Shown piece after piece: positions 45,846 through 54,348 of a stretch of DNA of 64,000 nucleotides (positions within the stretch are counted from its first letter, which is position 1; every line of letters starts with the position of its first letter). The stretch spans positions 372,001 to 436,000 of the forward strand of contig NZ_AXBA01000001.1 of assembly GCF_000473085.1 (NCBI RefSeq), in the 5' to 3' direction. Below the pieces are notes generated by a model. The model made no database searches, had not been told where the DNA came from, and was given only the letters and a program-made list of their open reading frames with translations. The position numbers were made by a program, and so were the translations under genes. Origin of the DNA: Azorhizobium doebereinerae UFLA1-100 (GTDB lineage Bacteria; Pseudomonadota; Alphaproteobacteria; Rhizobiales; Xanthobacteraceae).

Positions 45846-46688
45846 TCAGTAGGAGAGGAACAGCGGCGCCGGCGAGGTGCGCAGCAGCGACTGGGTCACG
45901 CCGCCCAGCGCCACCTGCCGGAACCAGGAATGCACATAGGCGCCCATGACGATCAGGTCGGCGCCGGTGCCCATGGCGTGGATGCGCAGCGTCTCGCCCG
46001 CGTCGCCATGCACGGCCGGCAGGCTGGTGATCTCGAAATTGATCTCGTGGCTGGCCAGATGCGGGGCGAGCTCGGCCCCCGGCACGCTGTCGCTGAGATC
46101 CTTCTCGCCGACGATGGAGACGATCTCCACGCTCTTCGCCGCCCGCAGGATGGGCAAGGCGTCATTCAGCGCCCGCGCCGCCCGCGCGCTGCCGTCCCAG
46201 GCCACGACCACCCGCTCGGCCTTGAACGTCTCATAGCCCTGCGGCACGATCAGCACTGGCCGGCCCGACTGGAACACCGCCGCCTCGATGATGGCGCGGT
46301 CGGTGGAGATGGTGTTGCTCTCGGCATCGAGAATGGTCAGGTCATGCACCCGCGCCTCGGCCAGGAAATTGGCCACCAGCTCGGAATGCGGGGCAAGGCC
46401 CACGTCGGTGCGGCACGGCACGCCGGCCAGCGCCGCCGCCGCCCGGGCATCGTCCGCCAGCTTGGAGGCGATGGCGAGCAGGCGCTCATTCTCGGCCGCG
46501 GCCATGCCGGCCACCACGTCGCTGGTCCGGCTGTGCGGCAGCGACAGCTTCTGCGCGAAGGACTGGACGGTCAGCCGCGCGCCGGCCTGCCCGGCCAGCG
46601 ACAGGCCGTAGGCCACCGCGCACGGGGCATCGGGCGATTCGGTCTCGGACGACAGGGCAACGAACAGGTTCTTGATATTATAGAGCAT
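45846..46688 (-). CDS. Universal stress protein, tandem UspA domains
   Basis: A 280-residue double UspA protein. The second domain is clearest: VVVAWDGSARAARALNDALPIL, then GADLIVMGAYVHSWFRQVALGGVTQSLLRTSPAPLFLSY with the ATP-binding G-x2-H-like loop replaced by GAYVHSWFRQVALGG. The first domain is more diverged. It is convergent with the P-type ATPase gene (28 bp apart). An FNR/FixK-like dyad lies 51-64 bases upstream, which suggests low-oxygen control. Confidence 0.88.
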   Translation of the reverse strand: MLYNIKNLFVALSSETESPDAPCAVAYGLSLAGQAGARLTVQSFAQKLSLPHSRTSDVVAGMAAAENERLLAIASKLADDARAAAALAGVPCRTDVGLAPHSELVANFLAEARVHDLTILDAESNTISTDRAIIEAAVFQSGRPVLIVPQGYETFKAERVVVAWDGSARAARALNDALPILRAAKSVEIVSIVGEKDLSDSVPGAELAPHLASHEINFEITSLPAVHGDAGETLRIHAMGTGADLIVMGAYVHSWFRQVALGGVTQSLLRTSPAPLFLSY

Positions 46689-46738
46689 CGTGCGCCTCCA
46701 ATGATCGTGGCACCCTAACTAACCTTACGTCGCTTCCC

Positions 46739-46752
46739 TTGATTTAGGACAA
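46739..46752. promoter_or_regulatory. FNR/FixK-like dyad upstream of the Usp gene
   Basis: TTGATTTAGGACAA has a perfect left half (TTGAT), a 4-base spacer and a right half GACAA instead of ATCAA. It is in the 70-bp gap between chrA and the Usp gene, at a normal distance for an activator site. Confidence 0.4.
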
Positions 46753-46758
46753 CACCCG

Positions 46759-47289
46759 TTACAGCAGCCCGGCCGCGCCCAGCGCCGCGCCGAAGCCGAT
46801 CCACCACAGCGGATGCCAGCGCGTGGCCAGCGAGCCGGCCACGGAAACGGCGGTGACGGCGTAGCACAGCCAGTTCACGTCGGAGGCCTGCATCAGGATC
46901 CAGGCGCTGGCCAGCACCACGCCGATGGTCAGCGCCGACAGGCCGCGCTGGATGGCGATGCGCAGCGGCGCGTCGCGGAAGCGGTGCGACACCCGGCTCA
47001 TGGCGAAGGCCATCGCCCCGGCCGGCACGCACATGGCGAGCGTGGCGCCGATGGCGCCGGGAATGCCCGCCACGTACCAGCCGATCAGCGTGACCAGCAG
47101 CACGTTCGGCCCCGGCGTCACCTGGGCGATGGCGAACAGGTCGGCGAACGTGGTGTCGGTCATCCAGCGATGGTTCTCCACCGCCATGCGGTGCAGCTCG
47201 GGGATGACCGCATTGGCCCCGCCGATGGCGAGGAAGGAGATCAGGAAGAACTGCACGACCACGTCGGTCAGCGAGCCGCGCCCGGTCAT
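46759..47289 (-). CDS. Chromate transporter, C-terminal-half subunit (short-chain CHR)
   Basis: A 176-residue short-chain chromate transporter: FFLISFLAIGGANAVIPELHRMAVENHRWMTDTTFADLFAIAQVTPGPNVLLVTLIGWYV is the CHR domain, with about five helices. It overlaps the stop of the paired half by 4 bases (ATGA). Short-chain CHR proteins work as pairs in opposite orientation in the membrane. Chromate or sulfate export is known for the family; chromate as the real substrate is not shown here. Confidence 0.88.
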   Translation of the reverse strand: MTGRGSLTDVVVQFFLISFLAIGGANAVIPELHRMAVENHRWMTDTTFADLFAIAQVTPGPNVLLVTLIGWYVAGIPGAIGATLAMCVPAGAMAFAMSRVSHRFRDAPLRIAIQRGLSALTIGVVLASAWILMQASDVNWLCYAVTAVSVAGSLATRWHPLWWIGFGAALGAAGLL

Positions 47290-47855
47290 TTCGCCCACCG
47301 CCAGGACGCCAGGATGGAGAAGGGCGCAAGCCCGAGGATCACCGCCACCAGCGGCAGGCCGAGCAGCCCGGCGCCGACGAAGGCGAGGGCGGCGAAGATC
47401 AGCATGAACGGGCTCCTGCGCTCCACCCACGCCATCTTGATGCCGAGCGCGATGAACAGCCCTACCGCCCCCGCCGAGATGCCCCGCAACATGCCGGAGA
47501 CGGCGGGGAACTGGCCGTAGGTGAGATAGACCCAGGTGAGCGAGATGCCGATGATGCAGGGCACGGTGACGAGGCCGACGAAGGAGGCCACCACGCCGGG
47601 CAGTCCGGCGAACCGCGCGCCGATGCAGAAGGACATGTTGCAGATGTTGGGGCCGGGCATCAGCTGGCAGATCGCCAGGATGTCGGTGAACTCGCGCGCG
47701 GTGAGCCACTTGCGCTGCTCGACCATCTCCCGCCGCGCGAACGGCAGCGTGCCGCCGAAGCCGGACACCGCGATGCGCAGGAAGCCGAGGAACAGCTCGC
47801 GCGCGTCCGGGGCGTGGGTGGCATCGCGCGGATCGGGCGGATCGCCGCGGGTCAT
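47286..47855 (-). CDS. Chromate transporter, N-terminal-half subunit (short-chain CHR)
   Basis: A 189-residue partner of the next gene: LFLGFLRIAVSGFGGTLPFARREMVEQRKWLTAREFTDILAICQLMPGPNICNMSFCIG is the CHR domain, with the GFGG and PGPN motifs. It is divergent from cytochrome b561; an inverted repeat lies between them. The start at 47855 seems right because the domain begins about 20 residues in. Confidence 0.88.
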   Translation of the reverse strand: MTRGDPPDPRDATHAPDARELFLGFLRIAVSGFGGTLPFARREMVEQRKWLTAREFTDILAICQLMPGPNICNMSFCIGARFAGLPGVVASFVGLVTVPCIIGISLTWVYLTYGQFPAVSGMLRGISAGAVGLFIALGIKMAWVERRSPFMLIFAALAFVGAGLLGLPLVAVILGLAPFSILASWRWAK

Positions 47856-47913
47856 GGCCGCCCCGATGCCCGCGCGCGGTTTCCGGGCACCGCCCGCAAA
47901 CCTGCCTTAACGT

Positions 47914-47936
47914 CATGAAATACTGTAATTTTCATG
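47914..47936. promoter_or_regulatory. Inverted repeat between chromate transporter and cytochrome b561 genes
   Basis: CATGAAA (47914-47920) and TTTCATG (47930-47936) with a 9-base spacer, in the only A+T-rich spot of the divergent region. It looks like an operator for a dimeric regulator; the owner is not in the window. Confidence 0.5.
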
Positions 47937-48106
47937 GCCGTTCCTCCGGAGCGGGGGCGCAGTCGTGCTCTAGACGAGCGCACGCACCCGCGCAAGCCGG
48001 GCGCGGCGAGACCTGTGCAGGGCCGCGGCTTTTCACGGGATTGTCGGTTGGCTTGCCCGATCCGCTGCGCAAAGTGCGAAAGCCATCAACACAAGGGATT
48101 CTGCGC

Positions 48107-48772
48107 ATGTCGGGCACGCCGTCGCGGTGGGTGAAGGTCTGGGACGCGCCCACGCGCCTGTTCCACTGGAGCCTCGTGCTCCTGGTGGCGGGCGCCTATG
48201 CCACCGCCGAGCTGGGCCTGATCGACTGGCACTTCCGGGTGGGCTACGCCATCCTCGCGCTGCTGCTGTTCCGTCTCGCCTGGGGCTTCCTCGGCAGCGA
48301 CACGGCGCGCTTCGCCCGCTTCCTGGCGAGCCCGCTGGAGGCGCTGCGGCACCTGGCGCATTTCACCCGGCGCGGGCCCGACACCGAGATCGGCCACAAT
48401 GCCGCCGGCGGCTGGATGGTGCTGGTGATGCTGGCGCTGCTGCTGTTCCAGGCCGGCAGCGGCCTGTTCTCGAACGACGAGGTGATGGCCGAGGGGCCGC
48501 TGGCGAAGTTCGTCGGCTCGGCCTGGAGCGACCGCATCAGCGGCTGGCACGTGTTCAACTTCAACCTGATCCTGGCGCTGGTGGGGCTGCACGTGCTGGC
48601 GGTGCTGGCCTATGCGGCGGTCAAGCGGCACGACCTAGTGCGCCCCATGGTCACCGGCATGAAGCGCCTGCCTGCCGGCCTGCCCGCCCCGCGCATGGCC
48701 AGCGCCGCGCTGGCGGCCGGGCTGTTCCTGGCGGCGGCGGCCATCGCCTGGGTGATCGCCACAAGGCTCTGA
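48107..48772 (+). CDS. Cytochrome b561-type membrane protein
   Basis: A 221-residue four-helix cytochrome b of the Ni,Fe-hydrogenase-b-type/b561 group: DAPTRLFHWSLVLLVAGAY with the first haem His, GYAILALLLFRLAWGFLGSDTARFARF, GHNAAGGWMVLVMLALLLFQAGSGLFSNDE, and HVFNFNLILALVGLHVLAVLAYAAVKRHDLVRPMVTGMK. It usually works with a periplasmic c-type cytochrome, and a cytochrome c' gene is convergent with it. AAGGGA precedes the ATG. Confidence 0.92.
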   Translation: MSGTPSRWVKVWDAPTRLFHWSLVLLVAGAYATAELGLIDWHFRVGYAILALLLFRLAWGFLGSDTARFARFLASPLEALRHLAHFTRRGPDTEIGHNAAGGWMVLVMLALLLFQAGSGLFSNDEVMAEGPLAKFVGSAWSDRISGWHVFNFNLILALVGLHVLAVLAYAAVKRHDLVRPMVTGMKRLPAGLPAPRMASAALAAGLFLAAAAIAWVIATRL

Positions 48773-48785
48773 GCGGGCATGAAAA

Positions 48786-48815
48786 AGCCGGCCGGAGGGG
48801 ATCCCTCCGGCCGGC
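48786..48815. terminator. Bidirectional terminator between cytochrome b561 and cytochrome c' genes
   Basis: A 13-bp stem (GCCGGCCGGAGGG at 48787-48799 with its complement at 48803-48815) and a 3-base loop. The A-run at 48782-48786 becomes a U-run on the minus strand, so it best fits termination of the cytochrome c' gene. Confidence 0.85.
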
Positions 48816-48842
48816 CCGTGAAACGCGAGGAGGAAGCCGGCC

Positions 48843-49271
48843 TCAGCGCAGCTTGTAGGCGCGATGGCAGGCGGCGCAATCCTCGCCCACCGCGGCCATG
48901 GCGGCCTTGAAGCCGGCCTCGGTGCCGACCTTGTCCACATTGGCGGCGACGTCGGCCTTGAACTTGGCGAGCGCGGCGTCGAAACCGGCGCGGTCGCTCC
49001 AGATCGCCGGGGCGGCCTTGGTCTCCCCGACGTTGGAGCCCTCGGTGAACAGCGCGCCGAACTTGGCGGCCCCGTCCGTATAGGTCTTGAAGATCGCCGC
49101 GGCCTTGGCGGCGTCGTAGGGCGCCTCGCCCTTGACCATGGCGCCTGCCACCTTCGTCTGGTCGCCGATGTCCTTCATGATCGCCTGGCGGTCCTTGATG
49201 ACATTGGTCTGGGCCACGACGGCGGTCGCGGCGAGGGGGACGAGGACGGCGGCAAGCAAGGCAAAGCGCAT
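48843..49271 (-). CDS. Cytochrome c' (periplasmic, single haem)
   Basis: A 142-residue cytochrome c'. Signal peptide MRFALLAAVLVPLAATAVVA, then four-helix-bundle sequence, and the haem motif C132-A-A-C135-H136 close to the C terminus, as the family requires. ATG at 49271 with AGGAG 8 bases upstream. Cytochrome c' binds NO and may protect against it. Transcribed towards cytochrome b561; a shared terminator lies between them. Confidence 0.93.
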   Translation of the reverse strand: MRFALLAAVLVPLAATAVVAQTNVIKDRQAIMKDIGDQTKVAGAMVKGEAPYDAAKAAAIFKTYTDGAAKFGALFTEGSNVGETKAAPAIWSDRAGFDAALAKFKADVAANVDKVGTEAGFKAAMAAVGEDCAACHRAYKLR

Positions 49272-49482
49272 CGACAACTCCTGCGAGTCGGTTGGAACCA
49301 GTCTCGTTCTAAGGTGGGAAGATGACAGCGGCCATGGTCACGTCTTGCGCCTCGCGCAAGCGTGATGGCGGAAGGCAGCACGGCCAACCACGGATTGTAG
49401 TTCCAAGAACAGATTCCCGCCTGACGCAGGGTTTCCTCAAGGAAACCGGGCGCGGCATCGGCCGCGCCCGGCCCGGAAAGCC

Positions 49483-51792
49483 TCAGGCGGAACGGCGCAC
49501 CGCGGCGATGGCCTCGAACACCGCCAGCGGGGTGGCCGGCATGTCCATATGGCCGATGCCGCAGCCCCGCCACAGCGCGTCCACCACCGCATTCATCACC
49601 GCCGGGCAGGAGCCGATGGCCCCGGCCTCGCCGGCCCCCTTCACGCCCAGCGGATTGGTGCGGCAGGGCACGTTGCGGGTCTCGAAATGGATGTCCGGCA
49701 GGTCGGCGGCGCGCGGCAGGGCATAGTCCATGAAGCTGGCGGTCAGGAGCTGGCCCTCCGCGTCATAGACGGTGCGCTCCAGCAGCGCCTGGCCCACCCC
49801 TTGCGCGATGCCGCCGTGCACCTGCCCGGCCAGCAGCAGCGGGTTCAGCGTCATGCCGAAATCGTCCACCACCACGTAGCGCACGATCTCCACCGCCCCG
49901 GTGTCCGGGTCGATCTCCACCTCGCAGGCGTGGGTGCCGTTCGGATAGGTCGCCTCGGGTGCCGCGAAGGCGTCGGTGGCATTCAGGTGCTCGGGCGTCG
50001 CCGCCGGCAGGCTGGCCAGCTCGGCCAGGGTCAGCTTGCGGTCGGTGCCCGCCACCACCAAAGCGCCATCGCTGAATTCCAGATCCGCCGGGTCGGTCTC
50101 CAGCGCGTCGGCGCCGAGCCGCTTCAGCGCCTCGCCCATCTTGCGCGCGGCCCCCGCCACCGCCGCCCCGCCGATGGGGATGGAGCGCGAGCCGCCGGTG
50201 CCCGAGCCGCTGGGCAGGTCGTCGGTATCGCCCTGGAGCACCCGCACCTGGTCGAGCGGCAGTTGCAGCTCGGCGGCGACCAGCTGGGCATAGGCGGTCT
50301 GGTGCCCCTGCCCGCTCGACTGGCTGCCGATCTTCACCGTGACACGCCCGTCGGTGCCCAGGGTGAGGAAGGCCGGCTCCGCCCCGCCGCCGCCGCAGGC
50401 CTCGATATAGCAGGCGAAGCCGAAGCCGCGCAGCTTGCCGGCCGCCCCCGCCCTGGCGGCGCGCGCCGGGAAGCCGGCCTGGTCCGCCACCGCCAGCGCC
50501 CGCGTCATGTGGCCGTCGAACTCGCCGCTGTCATAGAGCCGGCCGGTCCGGGTGCGGAACGGCATCTCCTGCGGCGTGATGAAGTTGCGCCGGCGCAGGT
50601 CCTCCGGCGCGATGCCGGTCTGGCGCGCGGCGGCATCGACCGCGCGCTCGATCACATAGGCCGCCTCCGGCCGGCCGGCGCCGCGATAGGCATCCACCGG
50701 CGCGGAATGGGAATAGACGCCGCGCACCCGCGCGTGGAAGGCGCCGATCTTGTAGACGCCCGGCAGCATGGAGGCGCCGCCCCACGGCACATAGGGGCCG
50801 TAATAGGAGAGGTAGGCGCCCATGTTGGCGAGCGTGTCCACCTCAAGGCCGAGGAAGCGCCCGTCCGCGTCCAGCGCCAGCGCCACCTCGGTGATGTTGT
50901 CGCGGCCCTGGCTGTCGCCCTGGAAATGCTCGCTGCGGTCGCCGATCCAGGCCACCGCATGGCCGAGCCGGCGGGCGGCCAGCGCGGTCAGCGGATATTC
51001 GCAGAACGGGAACATCTTGGTGCCGAAGCCGCCGCCCACGTCGGGCGTGACCACGCGCAACTCCTCGCGGTCCCACTTCAGCACCTTGTCGGCGATGGCG
51101 TTGCGCAGCAGATGGCTGCCCTGGCTGCCCAGCGTCAGGCGGATGCGGCCGCCCTCCTCCACCTCCGCCAGCACGCCGCGCGTCTCCATGTAATTGGTGA
51201 CGATGCGGTTGTTGACGAGGGTGAGGCGCACCACGTGGCGGGCGGAGGCGAACGCCGCCTTGGTGGCGTCATCGTCGCCGAACTCGGATGTGAAGGCGAT
51301 GTTGCCGGGGCGCTCGTCCCACACCAGGGGCGCGCCCTCGGCCGCCGCGGCGCCGAGGTTGGCCACCGCCGGCAGCGCCTCCCAGTCGATCTCCAGCGCC
51401 TCGGCGGCGTCGCGCGCCTGGTCCAGCGTGTCGGCGACCACATAGGCGACGGGGTCGCCCACATGGCGCGCGGTGCCCGGCGCCAGCATGGGATGGGGCG
51501 GCACCGCGAGGCGATCCTCGCCCACCACGGTGATGACGGCGGCCAGCGGCATGACGCCGAACCCGTCGAGGTCGTCGGCGGTCAGCACCAGCCGCACGCC
51601 GGGCATGGCCTGCACCGCGTCGAGATTGCCGAAGCTGAAGCGGGCATGGGCATAAGGCGAGCGCACGACGAAGCCGGCATAGGCATCGCTGGCCGCCGCC
51701 GCATCGCCCACATAGCGGCCGCCGCCCGTCAGCAGGGCGGCGTCCTCCACGCGCTTGTGGGGCTGACCGACACCGAATTTCAGTTCCGCCAT
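49483..51792 (-). CDS. Xanthine dehydrogenase-family molybdenum subunit (CoxL form-II-like), orphan
   Basis: A 769-residue molybdopterin subunit. Landmarks are GVGQPHKRVEDAALLTGGGRYVGD, VTPDVGGGFGTKMFPFCEYPLTALAARRLG, PVDAYRGAGRPEAAYVIERAVD (the form II AYRGAGR motif rather than the CO-dehydrogenase AYRCSFR), GQSSGQG-like SSGQGHQTAYAQ and the catalytic GVKGAGEAGAIG. The usual FAD and [2Fe-2S] partner genes are absent on both sides, so the partners are elsewhere or are shared. Substrate unknown. Confidence 0.9.
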   Translation of the reverse strand: MAELKFGVGQPHKRVEDAALLTGGGRYVGDAAAASDAYAGFVVRSPYAHARFSFGNLDAVQAMPGVRLVLTADDLDGFGVMPLAAVITVVGEDRLAVPPHPMLAPGTARHVGDPVAYVVADTLDQARDAAEALEIDWEALPAVANLGAAAAEGAPLVWDERPGNIAFTSEFGDDDATKAAFASARHVVRLTLVNNRIVTNYMETRGVLAEVEEGGRIRLTLGSQGSHLLRNAIADKVLKWDREELRVVTPDVGGGFGTKMFPFCEYPLTALAARRLGHAVAWIGDRSEHFQGDSQGRDNITEVALALDADGRFLGLEVDTLANMGAYLSYYGPYVPWGGASMLPGVYKIGAFHARVRGVYSHSAPVDAYRGAGRPEAAYVIERAVDAAARQTGIAPEDLRRRNFITPQEMPFRTRTGRLYDSGEFDGHMTRALAVADQAGFPARAARAGAAGKLRGFGFACYIEACGGGGAEPAFLTLGTDGRVTVKIGSQSSGQGHQTAYAQLVAAELQLPLDQVRVLQGDTDDLPSGSGTGGSRSIPIGGAAVAGAARKMGEALKRLGADALETDPADLEFSDGALVVAGTDRKLTLAELASLPAATPEHLNATDAFAAPEATYPNGTHACEVEIDPDTGAVEIVRYVVVDDFGMTLNPLLLAGQVHGGIAQGVGQALLERTVYDAEGQLLTASFMDYALPRAADLPDIHFETRNVPCRTNPLGVKGAGEAGAIGSCPAVMNAVVDALWRGCGIGHMDMPATPLAVFEAIAAVRRSA

Positions 51793-51912
51793 ACGCCTGT
51801 GCTCCTGCTTCGTCTCAAGGCGTAGCACGATCGCCCTGCACCGCAGCACGCCAAAACGCATGCGGGCGGGCAGGCCCATGCCTTCCGCGCATGCCTGTCG
51901 TCTGGGAGAACC

Positions 51913-52662
51913 TCACCCGGCCCGCTGGAAGCCCGCGACCATGGCCGCCACCGCGTCGCGCGCCTCCAGCAGCAAGGCGGGATCGCGCGAGCGCACCACG
52001 AGGTTGGTGTTGGGGCCGGTGTCGGACAGGAAAGGATAGGAGCCGATGGACACGCCGGGGAACCGCTCGGCGATGGCCCGCAGCGGGGCGGCGATGTCGC
52101 CCTCGCGCGCATTGGCGAGCACGGTCTCCGACAGCATCTTCGGCCCGGTGTCCAGCGTGGGGAGCACCGCCTCCAGCATCGCCTGCATGATGCGCGGCAC
52201 GCCGGCCATGACGATGACGTTGCCGATCCGGAAGCCCGGCGCCTTGGAGACGGGATTGACGATGAGGTCGGCCCCGGCCGGGATGCGGGCCATGCGCAGC
52301 CGGGCCTCGTTCATGTCCTTCTCGGCGATGAATTCCAGCAGCATGGCGCGGGCGCGGGGATCCACATCGATGGATACGCCGAATGCCTTTGCAACCGCGT
52401 CAGCGGTGATGTCATCATGGGTCGGCCCGATGCCGCCCGTGGTGAACACGTAGGTGTATCGGTGGCGCAGCGCGTTGAGAGCATCCACGATGTCCTCTTC
52501 CACGTCGGACACCACCCGGACTTCGCGCAGGTCGGCACCGACCTCGGTGAGCCGCTCGGCGATGTGGCCGATGTTCTTGTCCTTCGTCCGTCCCGACAGG
52601 ATCTCGTCGCCGATCACCAGCAAGGCCGAGGTGATCGATCGCGTGCCGAGTGCCTCTGTCAT
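51913..52662 (-). CDS. CinA-like protein with MoaB/Mog molybdopterin-binding domain
   Basis: A 249-residue protein with only the N-terminal domain of CinA: LLVIGDEILSGRTKDKNIGHIAERLTEVGADLREVRVVSDVEEDIVDALNAL, TTGGIGPTHDDITADAVAKAFG and GVPRIMQAMLEAVLPTL. The C-terminal amidase part of full CinA is absent. AGGAGAG precedes the start. It stands 120 bp upstream of the molybdenum subunit gene on the same strand and so may take part in cofactor handling, though many such proteins act as nucleotide pyrophosphatases. Confidence 0.88.
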   Translation of the reverse strand: MTEALGTRSITSALLVIGDEILSGRTKDKNIGHIAERLTEVGADLREVRVVSDVEEDIVDALNALRHRYTYVFTTGGIGPTHDDITADAVAKAFGVSIDVDPRARAMLLEFIAEKDMNEARLRMARIPAGADLIVNPVSKAPGFRIGNVIVMAGVPRIMQAMLEAVLPTLDTGPKMLSETVLANAREGDIAAPLRAIAERFPGVSIGSYPFLSDTGPNTNLVVRSRDPALLLEARDAVAAMVAGFQRAG

Positions 52663-52824
52663 GGTCCACTCTCCTGCCCGTGGCAGCGCCATACCGTCTG
52701 GCATTGCCCATGTTTTGTTCAAACCATTCATCATTGCGTTGGGATAAGGAACGCGACACCGCGTTAGCCCTTCCTTGGCACGATGTTTGTACATAGGCTG
52801 AAACGAACCGGAGTGGCAGTCCCG

Positions 52825-54240
52825 ATGGCGCGTGCGTTCGACGAGATGTCCAGTGACGACGGCAGCGTCCGTAAAGCCTATGAAACGCTGAACCGTTGGT
52901 TGACCAATGTTCCGCACGACGTGCTGGACCATCGGCGCAAGGAGGCGGAATTCATCTTCCGCCGCATCGGCATCACCTTTGCCGTCTATGGCGAGCAGAA
53001 CGCGCAGGAACGGCTGATCCCGTTCGATATCGTTCCGCGGATCATCACCAAGGACGAATGGACGCGCCTCGCCAAGGGGCTGGAGCAGCGCGTCAAGGCG
53101 CTGAACCTCTATATCAAGGACGTCTATTCCAAGCGCGAGGTGCTGCGCGCCGGCATCGTGCCGGAGGAACTGGTCTACCAGAACCCCGCCTTCCGGCCGG
53201 AGATGAACGGCCAGGCGGTGCCGCACGATCTCTACGTGCACATCGCCGGCATCGACATCGTGCGCACCGACCCCGACACCTTCTACGTGCTGGAGGACAA
53301 TGCCCGCACCCCGTCCGGCGTGTCCTACATGCTGGAGAACCGGGAGATCATGCTGCGGCTGTTCCCCGAGTTGTTCTCGCTGCACCGGGTGGCCCCGGTG
53401 GAGAATTACGCCGACGACCTGCTGGCGACGCTGCGCTCGCTCTCGCCCAATGGCGCGCATGAGCCGAACGTCGCCATCCTCACCCCCGGCATCTACAATT
53501 CGGCCTATTACGAACACTCCTTCCTCGCCGACAAGCTGGGCGTGGACCTGGTGGAGGGGCGCGACCTCTTCGTGAAGGACAATATCGTCTACATGCGCAC
53601 GACCGAGGGGCCGAAGCGCGTGGACGTGATCTACCGCCGCCTCGACGACGACTTCCTCGATCCCCTCGCCTTCCGCCCCGACAGCGTGCTCGGCGTGCCG
53701 GGGCTGATGAGCGCCTACAAGGCCGGCAACGTCACGCTGACCAATGCGGTGGGCACCGGGGTCGCGGACGACAAGGCCGTCTACAGCTACATGCCCGAGA
53801 TCATCAAATTCTACCTCGGCGAGGAACCGCTGCTGGCCAACGTGCCCACCTGGCGCTGCCGCGAGCCGGACCACCTGAAATACGTGCTGGAGCATCTGGA
53901 AGAGCTGGTGGTCAAGGAAGTCCACGGCTCCGGCGGCTACGGCATGCTGGTGGGTCCGAAGTCCGACAAGGCGCAGATCGAGGCCTTCCGCGCCAAGCTC
54001 AAGCACGATCCGGCCAATTTCATCGCCCAGCCGACGCTGGCCCTGTCCACCTGCCCCACCCTGGTGGACGAGGGCGTCGCGCCCCGCCACGTGGACCTGC
54101 GGCCGTTCGTCCTCTCCGGTTCGGACAAGGTGCGGATCGTGCCCGGCGGCCTCACCCGCGTCGCCATGAAGGAGGGCTCCCTGGTGGTGAACTCCAGCCA
54201 GGGCGGCGGCACCAAGGACACCTGGGTTCTCGACGCCTAG
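52825..54240 (+). CDS. Circularly permuted ATP-grasp protein (DUF404/DUF407)
   Basis: A 471-residue circularly permuted ATP-grasp ligase: FDEMSSDDGSVRKAYETLNRWL at the start, GITFAVYGEQNAQERLIPFDIVPRII, FYVLEDNARTPSGVSYMLENR, PGIYNSAYYEHSFLADKLGVDLVEG and the C-terminal HVDLRPFVLSG. First of the conserved three-gene set with alpha-E and transglutaminase-like genes, thought to make or trim an unknown peptide. Start taken at 52825, which fits homologues; an ATG at 52783 adds 14 residues without a ribosome site. Confidence 0.92.
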   Translation: MARAFDEMSSDDGSVRKAYETLNRWLTNVPHDVLDHRRKEAEFIFRRIGITFAVYGEQNAQERLIPFDIVPRIITKDEWTRLAKGLEQRVKALNLYIKDVYSKREVLRAGIVPEELVYQNPAFRPEMNGQAVPHDLYVHIAGIDIVRTDPDTFYVLEDNARTPSGVSYMLENREIMLRLFPELFSLHRVAPVENYADDLLATLRSLSPNGAHEPNVAILTPGIYNSAYYEHSFLADKLGVDLVEGRDLFVKDNIVYMRTTEGPKRVDVIYRRLDDDFLDPLAFRPDSVLGVPGLMSAYKAGNVTLTNAVGTGVADDKAVYSYMPEIIKFYLGEEPLLANVPTWRCREPDHLKYVLEHLEELVVKEVHGSGGYGMLVGPKSDKAQIEAFRAKLKHDPANFIAQPTLALSTCPTLVDEGVAPRHVDLRPFVLSGSDKVRIVPGGLTRVAMKEGSLVVNSSQGGGTKDTWVLDA

Positions 54241-54348
54241 ACGGCGCCGGCCCGCTTGCGCCCGCGGCGCATCGGGCCGACGCTGCGGTTTGACAGTCGC
54301 GGCACCGCCCCGGCGCCGCTCGCTTCGTTCCTGTGAGATGGGCTGCTC

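Noticed and set aside
46759-47855. A broken chrA gene
   Set aside because: Both halves have full CHR motifs and overlap by ATGA, the normal layout of paired short-chain chromate transporters, so no frameshift is implied.
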